Both the position numbers and the translations under genes were made by a program. From Lampropedia cohaerens (lineage in GTDB: Bacteria; Pseudomonadota; Gammaproteobacteria; Burkholderiales; Burkholderiaceae_C), in the NCBI RefSeq assembly GCF_001005215.1, contig NZ_LBNQ01000041.1, positions 1-64,000 of the forward strand: a stretch of 64,000 nucleotides of DNA, in the 5' to 3' direction. This document shows, piece after piece, positions 54,787-63,806 of this stretch. The notes below the pieces were generated by a model. That model was not told where the DNA came from. It worked only from the letters and a program-made list of their open reading frames with translations, and did no database searches. Position 1 is the stretch's first letter; every line of letters starts with the position of its first letter.

Positions 54787-55258
54787 GGTCATTCTCCTTT
54801 TGTGCAGCGATGGCAAATGAAAGGCTTGTTAATGATTGCTGAAATGCGTTACCTCAGCACGTGCGGCATCTGTGGATAATGCGCGTTTTCCCGTCAAAGC
54901 CAGTCTGCTGCGTCAGCGCCATGTGCGAGCAGCTTCGTTGGCAACGGGCGCAGCGGCAACGGGTGTCGCGAATTGTCCGAAAGAGCCTGCGCGCAGGAAG
55001 CAAGTGCAAGCAGGCTCTTGCCCCCACACGAGCAATATAACGTTTCAGCGGCGCACGCGTTGTCAGATCGCTTCTGCAATTGCCAACATTGGCGTCCTGC
55101 CTGGCTGTGATACGGGTTGTTGGCACCTTTTTACGAATGCGGGGGGTAAGGCTGCTCCGTCGCCGACAGCGGTGGCGCCAGTGTGGCGCGGTGACCTTGC
55201 GCGATGCGTTGCCCCTGCGAGATGGAAATGGATTGTTGTGGCAAGCTCTGAAGTCCGT
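54787..55258. other. Intergenic region with a 10-bp perfect inverted repeat
   Basis: 472 bases between the divergent OmpA-like lipoprotein and mltA genes. AAGAGCCTGC (54981-54990) and GCAGGCTCTT (55010-55019) form a perfect ten-base stem around a 19-base loop that contains a smaller GC-rich motif. No T-run follows, so it is not a classical terminator. Reading frames here lack ribosome sites. A small RNA or an operator are both possible, unproven. Confidence 0.5.
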
Positions 55259-56437
55259 ATGTTTCGAACCCTGATGCGCGCCGCGGCCGTTTGCGCGACG
55301 GCCGTGTTGGCTGCTTGCAGCACCCCTCCTGCCAGTGTCCCGTCCGAGGGAGGGGCACTGCCTGCGTCTGATGCCGTGGTGCGTCCCAGTGCCCTGCCGC
55401 AGTTGCGCCCGCATGCCATCGGCCCCACGGTGCGACGTGAGGCGGCGTTGTGGACGCCCGTGCCCTGGAGCGATCTGCCAGGCTTTGAGCAGGACGATCT
55501 GAGCGATGCATGGGCCTCCTGGCTGCGCAGCTGTGAGCGTCCGCTGCCCGCCTGGCAGCAGGCCTGCGGCGAGATTCGTGCACTGCAACTGGCGGATGAC
55601 GCCACGCGCCGCGCCTGGATGCGCCGCAGCCTGCAGCCGTATCTGGTGCGCAGCCACGAAGGCAGCGACCTGGGGCTGCTGACGGCGTACTACGAGCCGG
55701 TGATGCGTGGGCGGCGCCTGCGAGGCGGCGGTTTTGACGTGCCGCTGTATGCCATGCCAGCGGGGTATTCCGGACAGGGGCGCTGGTTCAGTCGCCAGCA
55801 GATCGAGTCCAATCATCCCGCTGCCGCGATGGCGCTGGCGGGGCGGGAGATCGCCTGGCTGGAGAATCCGGTCGATGCGATGGTGCTGCACATCCAGGGA
55901 TCGGGGCGCCTGATCCTGCAGGAGCCCAACGGAGACATTCACCAAGTCCGCCTTGCTTACGCCGGCACCAACAACCACGCCTATGGCAGCGTCGGGCGCT
56001 GGTTGCTGCAGCGTGGTCTTGTCAAGGATGCGACGTGGCCGGGCATCAAAGCCTGGGTCGAGGCCAATCCGCAGCGCGTGCAGGAGATGCTGTGGAGCAA
56101 TCCCCGCTACGTATTCTTCCGCGAGGAGCCGTTGCTGCTGGAGGAGCAGAATGTCGGTCCCAAGGGCGCCCAAGGCGTGCCGTTGACGCCGGGCCGCTCG
56201 ATTGCAGTCGATCGCCGCAGCATTCCGTACGGCACGCCAGTATGGCTGATGACCGCAGGCCCGACCCTCAATGAAAAGCGGCTGGTGCTGGCGCAGGACA
56301 CGGGCAGTGCCATCGTCGGCGCGGTGCGCGCCGACTACTTCGCAGGCTGGGGCGAGCAGGCGGGAGAATTGGCCGGGCGCGTCAAGCAGGATTTGTACCT
56401 GTGGGCCTTGTGGCCCAAGGGCATGCCAATCCCATGA
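55259..56437 (+). CDS. mltA: Membrane-bound lytic murein transglycosylase A
   Basis: 392-residue outer-membrane lipoprotein with lipobox LAAC (17-20). The MltA domain (central) includes LLTAYYEPVMRG and HIQGSGRLIL, and the 3D domain at the C-terminus carries SIAVDRRSIPYGTPVWLM and the catalytic-type AQDTGSAIVGAVRADYFAGWG with the Asp pattern D-x-G-x-A and R-A-D. It cleaves peptidoglycan strands. The Met at 55259 begins the lipoprotein signal; an upstream frame is unsupported. A second transglycosylase (Slt) lies at 30 kb. Confidence 0.94.
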   Translation: MFRTLMRAAAVCATAVLAACSTPPASVPSEGGALPASDAVVRPSALPQLRPHAIGPTVRREAALWTPVPWSDLPGFEQDDLSDAWASWLRSCERPLPAWQQACGEIRALQLADDATRRAWMRRSLQPYLVRSHEGSDLGLLTAYYEPVMRGRRLRGGGFDVPLYAMPAGYSGQGRWFSRQQIESNHPAAAMALAGREIAWLENPVDAMVLHIQGSGRLILQEPNGDIHQVRLAYAGTNNHAYGSVGRWLLQRGLVKDATWPGIKAWVEANPQRVQEMLWSNPRYVFFREEPLLLEEQNVGPKGAQGVPLTPGRSIAVDRRSIPYGTPVWLMTAGPTLNEKRLVLAQDTGSAIVGAVRADYFAGWGEQAGELAGRVKQDLYLWALWPKGMPIP

Positions 56438-56449
56438 GTGCAGCCGATC

Positions 56450-57016
56450 TCATTCGCCGTCGAACTCGACCAGCTTGAACAGGGGCTTGCCGGTTTGCGC
56501 CAGCTTGGCCGAACCGCCAAGCTCGGGCAGGTCGACGATGACGGCGCACTCGGTGACGATGCCGCCAAGGCGCTCAAGCAGCTTGATGCCGGCAATCATG
56601 GTGCCGCCGGTGGCGATCAGGTCGTCGATCAGCAGTACTTTCTGGCCGTTGGAGATCGCATCTGTGTGCAGCTCAACAGTGGCGCTGCCATACTCCAGTT
56701 CGTAGGTTTCAGCCACCGTCGTGAAGGGCAGCTTGCCCTTCTTGCGGATGGGCACAAAGCCGACATTCAGCTCGTAGGCGACAACCGCACCAATGATGAA
56801 ACCGCGCGCGTCAAGGCCAGCGACCACGTCGGGGCGTAACCCAGGTGCCATGTAGCGGTGCACGAAGGCATCGATCAGCACGCGAAACACGCGCGGATCC
56901 TGCAGCAGCGGAGTGATGTCGCGAAACTGCACGCCGGTGCTGGGCCAGTCGGGCACGGTGCGGATGTGCTGGCGCAGAAAGTCGGAAACATCGAGTTGGA
57001 CGGTGGAGGCGGTCAT
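56450..57016 (-). CDS. apt: Adenine phosphoribosyltransferase
   Basis: 188-residue purine salvage enzyme converting adenine and PRPP to AMP. The PRPP-binding motif [13 protein letters not shown] and the adenine-contacting N-terminus [11 protein letters not shown] are complete, with [10 protein letters not shown] also typical. It converges with mltA (13 bases apart) and is divergent from the 3-hydroxyacyl-CoA dehydrogenase gene, with a 154-base promoter region between. Confidence 0.96.
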   Translation of the reverse strand: MTASTVQLDVSDFLRQHIRTVPDWPSTGVQFRDITPLLQDPRVFRVLIDAFVHRYMAPGLRPDVVAGLDARGFIIGAVVAYELNVGFVPIRKKGKLPFTTVAETYELEYGSATVELHTDAISNGQKVLLIDDLIATGGTMIAGIKLLERLGGIVTECAVIVDLPELGGSAKLAQTGKPLFKLVEFDGE

Positions 57017-57170
57017 GGCAATGGTCGGCGGCGGTATCGCGGCAGAAGTGTCGCGGCGGTAGTGTAAAGTCGTTGCGTCGCAGGCTCGGGCGCAACGTGC
57101 GCCTAGGCAGTGTCAATGCCGGGTGGTGGCACCGCGATTCTTCCAACAAACATTCGAGACAGGTTGAACT

Positions 57171-58019
57171 ATGAGCATTCAGACAGTAGGCATCATCGGT
57201 GCTGGCACCATGGGGAACGGGATTGCGCAGGCCGTCGCAGCGGCGGGCTTGCATGCCACGGTAGTGGACATTTCCGATGCGGCGGTGGAAAAGGGCATCC
57301 AAACCGTGGCCAGTAGCCTGGACCGTCTGATCAAGAAGGAGAAAATCAGTGCGGCCGACAAAAATGCCATCCTCGGGCGCATCCATGGCACGACCGACTA
57401 TGCCGCCCTCGGCGAGGCTGACCTGATCATCGAGGCTGCGACGGAGAACTACGAGCTCAAGGTCAAGATCCTTCGGCAGATTGAACAGGTGGCCAAGTCG
57501 CAGGCCATCATTGCTTCCAATACCTCTTCGATTTCCATCACCAAGCTGGCAGCGCAGACGCAAAAGCCCGAGCAGTTCATCGGCATGCACTTTTTCAATC
57601 CGGTGCCGTTGATGGCGCTGGTAGAGGTCATCCGCGGGATCCAGACCAGCGACGCGACGCACGACACCGTGGCGGAGCTGGCGCGCAAGCTCGGCAAGAC
57701 GCCGGTTTCCGTCAAGAACGCGCCGGGCTTTGTCGTCAACCGCATTCTGGTGCCGATGATCAACGAGGCCTTCTTCGTGCTGGCCGAAGGCGTGGCCGAG
57801 CCCGAGGCGATCGACGAAGCGATGAAACTCGGCGCCAATCATCCGATCGGACCGCTGGCGCTGGCCGATCTGGTCGGCCTGGATGTGTGTCTGGCGGTCA
57901 TGGAAGTGTATCTGCAGGAGTTTGGCGACAGCAAGTATCGGCCGGCCCCGCTGCTGCGCGAACTGGTCGCTGCCGGTCACCTTGGGCGCAAGACTGGCCG
58001 GGGCGTCTACCGGTACTGA
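57171..58019 (+). CDS. 3-hydroxybutyryl-CoA dehydrogenase
   Basis: 282-residue NAD-dependent enzyme oxidising 3-hydroxyacyl-CoA to 3-oxoacyl-CoA. The N-terminal dinucleotide motif GAGTMGNG (10-17) and catalytic His-Glu region ([16 protein letters not shown]) are typical of the Hbd/PaaH class; the C-terminal [16 protein letters not shown] block completes it. Together with the acyl-CoA dehydrogenase and thiolase downstream it forms a short-chain fatty acid or branched-chain amino-acid degradation set, feeding electrons to the ETF-QO at the start of the window. Confidence 0.94.
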   Translation: MSIQTVGIIGAGTMGNGIAQAVAAAGLHATVVDISDAAVEKGIQTVASSLDRLIKKEKISAADKNAILGRIHGTTDYAALGEADLIIEAATENYELKVKILRQIEQVAKSQAIIASNTSSISITKLAAQTQKPEQFIGMHFFNPVPLMALVEVIRGIQTSDATHDTVAELARKLGKTPVSVKNAPGFVVNRILVPMINEAFFVLAEGVAEPEAIDEAMKLGANHPIGPLALADLVGLDVCLAVMEVYLQEFGDSKYRPAPLLRELVAAGHLGRKTGRGVYRY

Positions 58020-58189
58020 ATCAACGTCAGCCAAAATGGGCCCGCTGCGCGCGCACGTTGGCTGGCCACTGTGCAAAGCAGGTTGCCTTTTCTGCCAACG
58101 CGGCAGGTAGCAAGGGCGGTGGGCAGGCGTCCGTCCCACAATGTCTGCATGCCGCCTTCGTGGCGGCGCAGCACACAAGGAGACATGCA

Positions 58190-59371
58190 ATGAGCAACCT
58201 GCCGGGTCTGAACTTCCAGCTGGGAGAGGACATTGATGCACTGCGTGATGCAGTGCGCGAATTTGCCCAGGAACAGATTGCGCCGCTGGCTGCGCAGATT
58301 GACCGCAGCGACCAGTTTCCCATGCACCTGTGGCGCCAGATGGGCGAGCTCGGCGTGCTGGGCATTACCGTGCCCGAGGAATATGGCGGCGCCAACATGG
58401 GCTACCTGGCGCACATGATCGCCATGGAGGAAATCTCCCGCGCATCGGCCTCCGTGGGCCTCTCGTATGGCGCGCACAGCAATCTTTGTGTCAATCAGAT
58501 CCGCCGTAACGGCAGTCAGGCGCAAAAGCGTAAATACCTGCCCAAGCTGGTCTCGGGCGAGCATGTCGGGGCACTGGCCATGAGCGAGGCTGGTGCTGGC
58601 TCGGACGTGATCAGCATGAAGCTGCGTGCCGAGGACAAGGGCGGCTATTTCCTGCTCAACGGCACCAAAATGTGGATTACCAATGGACCGGATGCCGACA
58701 CGCTGGTGGTGTATGCCAAAACGGATCCGGACCTGGGCGCGCGGGGCGTGACGGCCTTCCTGATCGAGAAAGGCATGAAGGGCTTTACGGTGGCGCAAAA
58801 GCTCGACAAGCTCGGCATGCGCGGAAGCCACACCGGCGAGCTCGTGTTCGAAAATGTGGAAGTGCCGCAGGAGAATATCCTGGGCGGCCTCAACCAGGGC
58901 TCCCGGGTGCTGATGAGCGGGCTGGATTACGAACGTGCCGTGCTGGCTGCCGGCCCGGTCGGCATCATGCAGGCGGTGATGGACAGTGTCGTGCCCTACA
59001 TTCACGAACGCAAGCAGTTCGGCCAGAGCATTGGCGAGTTCCAGCTCATCCAGGCCAAGATGGCGGACATGTACACCGTGCTGCAGGCCGGGCGATCCTT
59101 TCTGTACACCATTGGCAAGCACCTCGATCTGCTCGGCGCCGAACACGTGCGTCAGGTGCGCAAGGACTGCGCTTCGGTCATTCTCTGGTGCGCCGAACAG
59201 GCCACCAGGATGGCGGGCGAGGGCATCCAGATATTCGGCGGCAATGGCTACATCAACGAGTATCCGCTGGGGCGCCTGTGGCGCGATGCCAAGCTTTATG
59301 AAATCGGTGCTGGCACGAGTGAAATCCGCCGCATGTTGATCGGGCGCGAGCTGTTTGCCGAAACCGCCTGA
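58190..59371 (+). CDS. Isovaleryl-CoA dehydrogenase
   Basis: 393-residue FAD acyl-CoA dehydrogenase of leucine breakdown. The catalytic base Glu248 lies in [14 protein letters not shown], the position typical of isovaleryl-CoA rather than medium-chain enzymes (which use a later Glu). [10 protein letters not shown] and [18 protein letters not shown] are FAD/substrate motifs, and [14 protein letters not shown] ends the protein core. AAGGAG lies eight bases before the ATG at 58190; the frame is open far upstream but unsupported. The 170-base upstream gap shows no other feature. Confidence 0.92.
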   Translation: MSNLPGLNFQLGEDIDALRDAVREFAQEQIAPLAAQIDRSDQFPMHLWRQMGELGVLGITVPEEYGGANMGYLAHMIAMEEISRASASVGLSYGAHSNLCVNQIRRNGSQAQKRKYLPKLVSGEHVGALAMSEAGAGSDVISMKLRAEDKGGYFLLNGTKMWITNGPDADTLVVYAKTDPDLGARGVTAFLIEKGMKGFTVAQKLDKLGMRGSHTGELVFENVEVPQENILGGLNQGSRVLMSGLDYERAVLAAGPVGIMQAVMDSVVPYIHERKQFGQSIGEFQLIQAKMADMYTVLQAGRSFLYTIGKHLDLLGAEHVRQVRKDCASVILWCAEQATRMAGEGIQIFGGNGYINEYPLGRLWRDAKLYEIGAGTSEIRRMLIGRELFAETA

Positions 59372-59505
59372 GTCGCCGCGCCCCGGATACCGTCGGGCGG
59401 TGCTGTCAAGTCGGCGAGGCAGGCGCCTTGGCGCCGTTGTGGCCATCGGCTGGTGGCATGTTGCGGTGCGACAATACAGCGGTTAACGTTCAAACTACAA
59501 AGGCG

Positions 59506-60219
59506 ATGCCCACACTGAAGCAACTTTTCGAGAACAACCGCAAATGGGCCGAGAGCGTCGAGCGTGAGCGCCCCGGTTTCTTCACCCGCCTGCAGGCGCA
59601 GCAACATCCCAAGTACATGTGGATCGGCTGCTCCGACAGCCGCGTGCCGGCCAACCAGATCACCGGGCTGGATCCGGGGGAAGTCTTCGTGCATCGCAAC
59701 GTGGCCAACGTTGTCGTGCCGTCGGACCTGAACTGCCTGACGACCATTCAGTACGCGGTGGACCAGTTGCATGTGGAGCATCTGATGGTGGTCGGTCACT
59801 ACGGCTGCGGCGGCGTGTACGCGGCATTGACCGACCAGCGTGTCGGACTGGCCGACAACTGGATCCGGCACGTCAAGGACGTGCGTGACAAGCACTGGAA
59901 GCTGCTGGAACAGGTGCCGGAGGCGCGGCGCCATGATGCGCTGTGCGAGCTCAATGCGATCGAGCAGGTGCTCAATGTGGCGCATACCACCGTCGTCAAG
60001 GATGCCTGGGCCAATGGTCAGAAGCTCATCCTGCACGGCTGGTGCTACCACCTCACCAATGGCCTGATTACCGATCTGGAAATGACCGTGACCGGGCTGG
60101 ACAGCCTGCGCCAGGCCTACGCCACGGCGCTGCAACGTGTTGCACGGGTGCAGCGCGATGGCGATCCTGCCAATGGCGTCAGCGCGCCGCCGCCCGGTGT
60201 GCTGGAGGCCAGGCCCTGA
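59506..60219 (+). CDS. can: Beta-class carbonic anhydrase
   Basis: 237-residue zinc enzyme interconverting CO2 and bicarbonate. Zinc ligands C42 (GCSDSR, with D44), H98 and C101 (HYGCGG) are all present, so it is active. Length fits the bacterial Can/CynT type. It lies between acyl-CoA degradation genes; bicarbonate supply for biotin-dependent methylcrotonyl- or acetyl-CoA carboxylation would explain the company, but no carboxylase is in the window. I chose Met 59506 (MPTLKQLFENN). Confidence 0.95.
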   Translation: MPTLKQLFENNRKWAESVERERPGFFTRLQAQQHPKYMWIGCSDSRVPANQITGLDPGEVFVHRNVANVVVPSDLNCLTTIQYAVDQLHVEHLMVVGHYGCGGVYAALTDQRVGLADNWIRHVKDVRDKHWKLLEQVPEARRHDALCELNAIEQVLNVAHTTVVKDAWANGQKLILHGWCYHLTNGLITDLEMTVTGLDSLRQAYATALQRVARVQRDGDPANGVSAPPPGVLEARP

Positions 60220-60305
60220 ACGGCCGCAGGGACTGTAGCGTGCGCTGTGTATGATATGCCGGGAGACCGCATGCAGGTTGTGAACAAACAGCACAGGAGT
60301 TGGAG

Positions 60306-61493
60306 ATGAGCAACGCAAGTGAATCGATCGTCATCATTGGCGCTGCGCGCACCCCGATGGGCGCATTTCAGGGCGCGTTCAGTCCCATGCAGGCATGGCA
60401 GCTCGGTGCCGTTGCGATCAAGGGGGCGCTGGAGAAGGCCGGTGTGGCGCCCGAGCGGGTCGATGAGGTGTTCTTCGGCAACGTGCTGACGGCTGGCCAG
60501 GGGCAGAACCCGACGCGTCAGGCTACTTTGGCGGCAGGCCTGCCCAAGGGCGTGTCGGCCACGACGGTTGGCAAGGTGTGCGGCTCGGCGATGAAAGCCA
60601 CCATGCTCGGACACGATGCGCTCAAGGCAGGCTCGGCAGACGTCATCGTTGCCGGTGGCATGGAGAGCATGACTAATGCGCCCTATCTGCTCAAGAAGGG
60701 CCGCGGCGGTTATCGGCTGGGCCATGACAAGCTGTTCGATCACATGATGCTCGATGGCCTGGAGGATGCCTACACCGGCGGCTCCATGGGCACCTTCGGC
60801 GAACTGTGCGCCGAGAAGTACGCGTTCACGCGCGCGCAGCAGGATGCGTTTGCCACCGCCAGCGTCACGCGGGCGCAGCAGGCGATCGAGTCCGGCGCGT
60901 TCAAGGACGAGATCATGCCCGTCACCGTCAGCACCCGCAAGGGCGATGTGGTGGTTGAGCAGGATGAGGGGCCAACTCGGATCAACGTCGAGAAGATTCC
61001 GCAGCTCAAGCCGGCCTTCAAGAAGGATGGCACCATCACCGCAGCGGCCAGTTCCAGCATCAACGACGGCGCGGCGGCGCTGGTGCTGGTGCGCGAGTCG
61101 ACCGCGCGCGATCTGGGCGCCACGCCGCTTGCCCGTATCGTCAGCACGGCGCAGCACTCCCAGGAGCCCGAGTGGTTCACCACCGCACCGGTCGATGCGG
61201 CCAGAAATGCGCTCAAGAAAGCCGGCTGGGGGGTGGAGGACGTGGACCTGTGGGAGGTCAACGAAGCGTTTGCGGTCGTGACCATGGCTCTCATGAAAGA
61301 GCTGAATGTGCCGCACGAGAAGGTCAACGTCCATGGCGGTGCCTGTGCGCTGGGTCACCCCATCGGTGCCAGCGGCGCGCGCATCGTCGTCACGCTGCTC
61401 AATGCGCTCAAGCGCCGCGGCCTGAAGAAGGGGCTGGCCACGCTGTGCATCGGCGGCGGCGAGGCCACCGCCATCACAGTGGAAATGCTCTGA
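60306..61493 (+). CDS. Acetyl-CoA C-acetyltransferase (thiolase)
   Basis: 395-residue biosynthetic-type thiolase condensing or splitting acetoacetyl-CoA. The nucleophile Cys92 (VGKVCGSAMKA), NEAFAV and the His-Cys pair in GHPIGASG and CIGGGEA are complete. The ATG at 60306 has AGGAG six bases upstream. It could serve PHB synthesis (PhaA-like) or beta-oxidation; the neighbouring hydroxyacyl-CoA and isovaleryl-CoA dehydrogenases favour degradation, while phaZ elsewhere in the window shows that the cell makes PHB. A strong terminator follows. Confidence 0.94.
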   Translation: MSNASESIVIIGAARTPMGAFQGAFSPMQAWQLGAVAIKGALEKAGVAPERVDEVFFGNVLTAGQGQNPTRQATLAAGLPKGVSATTVGKVCGSAMKATMLGHDALKAGSADVIVAGGMESMTNAPYLLKKGRGGYRLGHDKLFDHMMLDGLEDAYTGGSMGTFGELCAEKYAFTRAQQDAFATASVTRAQQAIESGAFKDEIMPVTVSTRKGDVVVEQDEGPTRINVEKIPQLKPAFKKDGTITAAASSSINDGAAALVLVRESTARDLGATPLARIVSTAQHSQEPEWFTTAPVDAARNALKKAGWGVEDVDLWEVNEAFAVVTMALMKELNVPHEKVNVHGGACALGHPIGASGARIVVTLLNALKRRGLKKGLATLCIGGGEATAITVEML

Positions 61494-61517
61494 GCGACGG
61501 CCGATGTCTTTGCAACG

Positions 61518-61541
61518 AGGCGCCGCAGACGGCGCCTTTTT
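61518..61541 (+). terminator. Intrinsic terminator of the thiolase gene
   Basis: AGGCGCC (61518-61524) pairs with GGCGCCT (61531-61537) around GCAGAC, followed by a T-run to 61541. It lies 25 bases after the thiolase stop codon. Confidence 0.9.
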
Positions 61542-61561
61542 CGTGCGTCCAAGCCGTTGCG

Positions 61562-62137
61562 TCAGCGAAATCCTGGCATGTCCGGCACTTCGTTGGGCTG
61601 GCGCGTGGCCGGATCGTGGCGCGGGAAATGCGCGGCAAGCAGTACGCCAACTTCCTCTACCGCCAGTTGCAGGCCCCTGGCGTAGTCGCCGGCGCGCAGC
61701 GCTGTGCCCAGGTGCTCGACCACCGGTTGCCATGCTGCGTCATCGAGCCTTGCGCGCAGGCCGCGGTCGGCCACGATTTCGATGGCGTGTTCGGCAATCA
61801 GGAGATAGATCAGCACGCCGTTGTTGTCGGCCGTGTCCCATACGCCCAATTTTCCGAACAGCGCCCAGGCGCGATCGCGCGCTGTCTTGTCCTCGCGGAC
61901 GTAGTGGCCGGGCAGGCCGCCTTCAACGTAGATGGCGATCTGGCCCGTGTGGGTGGCTTCGCTGCGGCTGATCTGCTCGGCCAGCGAGCGCTGCAGTGTC
62001 GGCGTCATCAGGCGCCTGGCCTGCGGTTCATCCCAGCGATGGCGCAGCAGCCGCATGAAGCGCTGCCACCAGTTGCGCGTGCCGCGCTGACCGGTCGCTG
62101 CCGTTGAAGTCGGTGTCTGAGGGGTGCTCGCTACCAT
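61562..62137 (-). CDS. TPM-domain protein (membrane-anchored or cytoplasmic)
   Basis: 191-residue TPM (TLP18.3/Psb32/MOLO-1) domain protein. The core (about 45-170) contains TGQIAIYVEGG, RAWALFGKLGVWDTADNNGVLIYLLIAEHAIEIVADRG (key parts WDTADNNGVLIYL and IEIVADRG). No signal peptide or membrane helix is visible, unlike the next TPM gene. Its start overlaps the stop of that upstream gene by seven bases, and both follow lemA, a common lemA-TPM-TPM arrangement of unknown function, possibly envelope maintenance. Confidence 0.88.
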   Translation of the reverse strand: MVASTPQTPTSTAATGQRGTRNWWQRFMRLLRHRWDEPQARRLMTPTLQRSLAEQISRSEATHTGQIAIYVEGGLPGHYVREDKTARDRAWALFGKLGVWDTADNNGVLIYLLIAEHAIEIVADRGLRARLDDAAWQPVVEHLGTALRAGDYARGLQLAVEEVGVLLAAHFPRHDPATRQPNEVPDMPGFR

Positions 62138-63048
62138 CGTCCTGAAGCGCCTCCGCCGCCAAAGCTGCCACCGCCGCCGGAGCCAAAGCCTCCGCCGCCA
62201 AAACCGCCGCCACCAAAACCGCCGCCGCCGAATCCACCGCCCCCGCCACGGGGTCCGGTGCCGATGCCCACCTGGCTACCCATCGAGAAGGCGATCAACA
62301 TTCCGGCAATGCCAGCAATCAGGGCCACCAGAAGCGCGCCTGAAAAAAGGTAGACCACTGCACCGATGGCACCACCACTGGCGAGTGCACCCAGCTTGCG
62401 CCCGAGCAGCTGGCGCATCAGGGGAGCGCCCAGGGTCAGTGCGAAGTAGGCCAGCACGATCAGTGTGGGGATGTCCACGCCAGCGTCGCCGAATGCGCGC
62501 ATGCCGGCGTTGCGTTCCGCGCCGCTGGCAGGGGGAGGCGGAGGATCACCCGCCAGCGCAGCCTCCACGCCATCCAGTCCCGCCAGAATGCCCGCAGCAA
62601 AGTTGCCTTGCCGGAATGCGGGAGTGATCTGCTCGTCGATGATGCGCGCAGCGCGCAGGTCCGGAATGGTGCCTTCCAGCGCCCGAGCAACCTCAAAGCG
62701 CAATGTGCGGTCGTTCTTGGCGATCACCAGCAACAGGCCATCGCCCACATCGGCGCGGCCGATTTTCCAGGTATCGGCCACCCGATGCGCATAGGGCGCA
62801 ATGTCTTCCGGAGCGGTGGTGGCAACCATCAGCACCACCACCTGTGTGCCAAAGCGTTCTTCCAGCGCCGCGAGCTTTTGGCGGATCGCAGCCGTCTCGG
62901 CTGGCGAAAGCGTTGCGGTCTGGTCGATGATGCGATCCGTCAGCGCAGGCACCGGTTGCAGGCCCGATTGTGCCGCCAGCGTAGCGGCAAAGAGCAGCAA
63001 CATCAGGGCAGCCACCCACTGGCTCAGCCGGCGCCAGCCAGCGCGCAT
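62131..63048 (-). CDS. YgcG-type TPM-domain membrane protein with glycine-rich tail
   Basis: 305-residue protein: signal peptide (about 1-27, WVAALMLLLFAATLAA), extracytoplasmic TPM domain (about 38-165, with GDGLLLVIAKNDRTLRFEVARALEG), membrane segments (about 193-260) and a tail of repeated GFGGGG units ending in FGGGGASGRW. The Met at 63048 starts the signal peptide. A GTG at 63114 overlapping the lemA stop (GTGA) is an alternative that adds 22 residues. It is the second gene of a lemA-TPM-TPM operon. Function unknown. Confidence 0.86.
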   Translation of the reverse strand: MRAGWRRLSQWVAALMLLLFAATLAAQSGLQPVPALTDRIIDQTATLSPAETAAIRQKLAALEERFGTQVVVLMVATTAPEDIAPYAHRVADTWKIGRADVGDGLLLVIAKNDRTLRFEVARALEGTIPDLRAARIIDEQITPAFRQGNFAAGILAGLDGVEAALAGDPPPPPASGAERNAGMRAFGDAGVDIPTLIVLAYFALTLGAPLMRQLLGRKLGALASGGAIGAVVYLFSGALLVALIAGIAGMLIAFSMGSQVGIGTGPRGGGGGFGGGGFGGGGFGGGGFGSGGGGSFGGGGASGRW

Positions 63049-63110
63049 GCGCCGCCCTGGGGACGTGTCCAAAATGGGCATGGATGCCATGGCGCGGATG
63101 GTCAGGCCGG

Positions 63111-63734
63111 TCACGGAGTGGCCGGGCTGCCTTCGGTGCTCAGGTTGGCCGGCATCTCGATGCGTGGCGGCGTGGCGATCTCGGCCTCATTGGCGACGCT
63201 GAAGTTGGGCTTCTCGTCGTAACCGAAGATCATGCCGGTGAGATTGGTGGGAAAGCTGCGGCGCAACACGTTGTACTGCTGCACGGCCTGGATGTACTGG
63301 TTGCGGGCCACGGCGATGCGGTTTTCCGTGCCCTCCAGCGTCACCGCCAGGTCGCGGAAGGCCTGGTTGGTCTGCAGCTCCGGATAGGCCTCGGCGACCG
63401 CCATCAGTCGCGCCAGCGCGCTGCCCAGCTGGTTCTGTGCCTGCTGGTATTGCGCCAGCGCTTGCGGGTCCTGCAGCGTCTCGGGCGTGACCTGGATGGA
63501 GGTTGCGCGTGCCCGCGCTTCGATCACGGCGGTGAGTGTGTTGCGTTCGAAATTGGCCTGCCGCTCCACGACGGCCTGCAGATTGGGGATCAGGTCGGCA
63601 CGGCGCTGGTACTGGTTGACGACTTCACTCCAGGCCGCCTTGGTCTGTTCGTCCAGACGCTGGTAATCGTTGTAGCCACAGCCGCCGACGAGCAGAGTGA
63701 TAAACAGGGTCAACATCCATCCAAGGCGTTGCAT
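63111..63734 (-). CDS. lemA: LemA family lipoprotein
   Basis: 207-residue LemA protein with lipoprotein signal (lipobox VGGC, Cys near 19). The family core contains YQRLDEQTKAAWSEVVNQYQRRADLIPNLQAVV, NQLGSALARLMAVAEAYPELQTN and VQQYNVLRRSFPTNLTGMIFGY (recognised by QRRADLIPNL and AYPEL). Long helices form a four-helix bundle on the periplasmic side. GGAG lies eight bases before the ATG at 63734. It heads the lemA-TPM-TPM run. Confidence 0.94.
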   Translation of the reverse strand: MQRLGWMLTLFITLLVGGCGYNDYQRLDEQTKAAWSEVVNQYQRRADLIPNLQAVVERQANFERNTLTAVIEARARATSIQVTPETLQDPQALAQYQQAQNQLGSALARLMAVAEAYPELQTNQAFRDLAVTLEGTENRIAVARNQYIQAVQQYNVLRRSFPTNLTGMIFGYDEKPNFSVANEAEIATPPRIEMPANLSTEGSPATP

Positions 63735-63806
63735 AGTTGTTCTCCGTGGTTTGTCTAGCGCGCCCATTGTGACACGGCGCCTGTGCCGTCCGACCATCCC
63801 GTGGGC

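Noticed and set aside
62131-62290. Short DNA repeats resembling a repeat array
   Set aside because: They are codon repeats encoding the GFGGGG tail of the YgcG-type protein, not CRISPR or an intergenic repeat.
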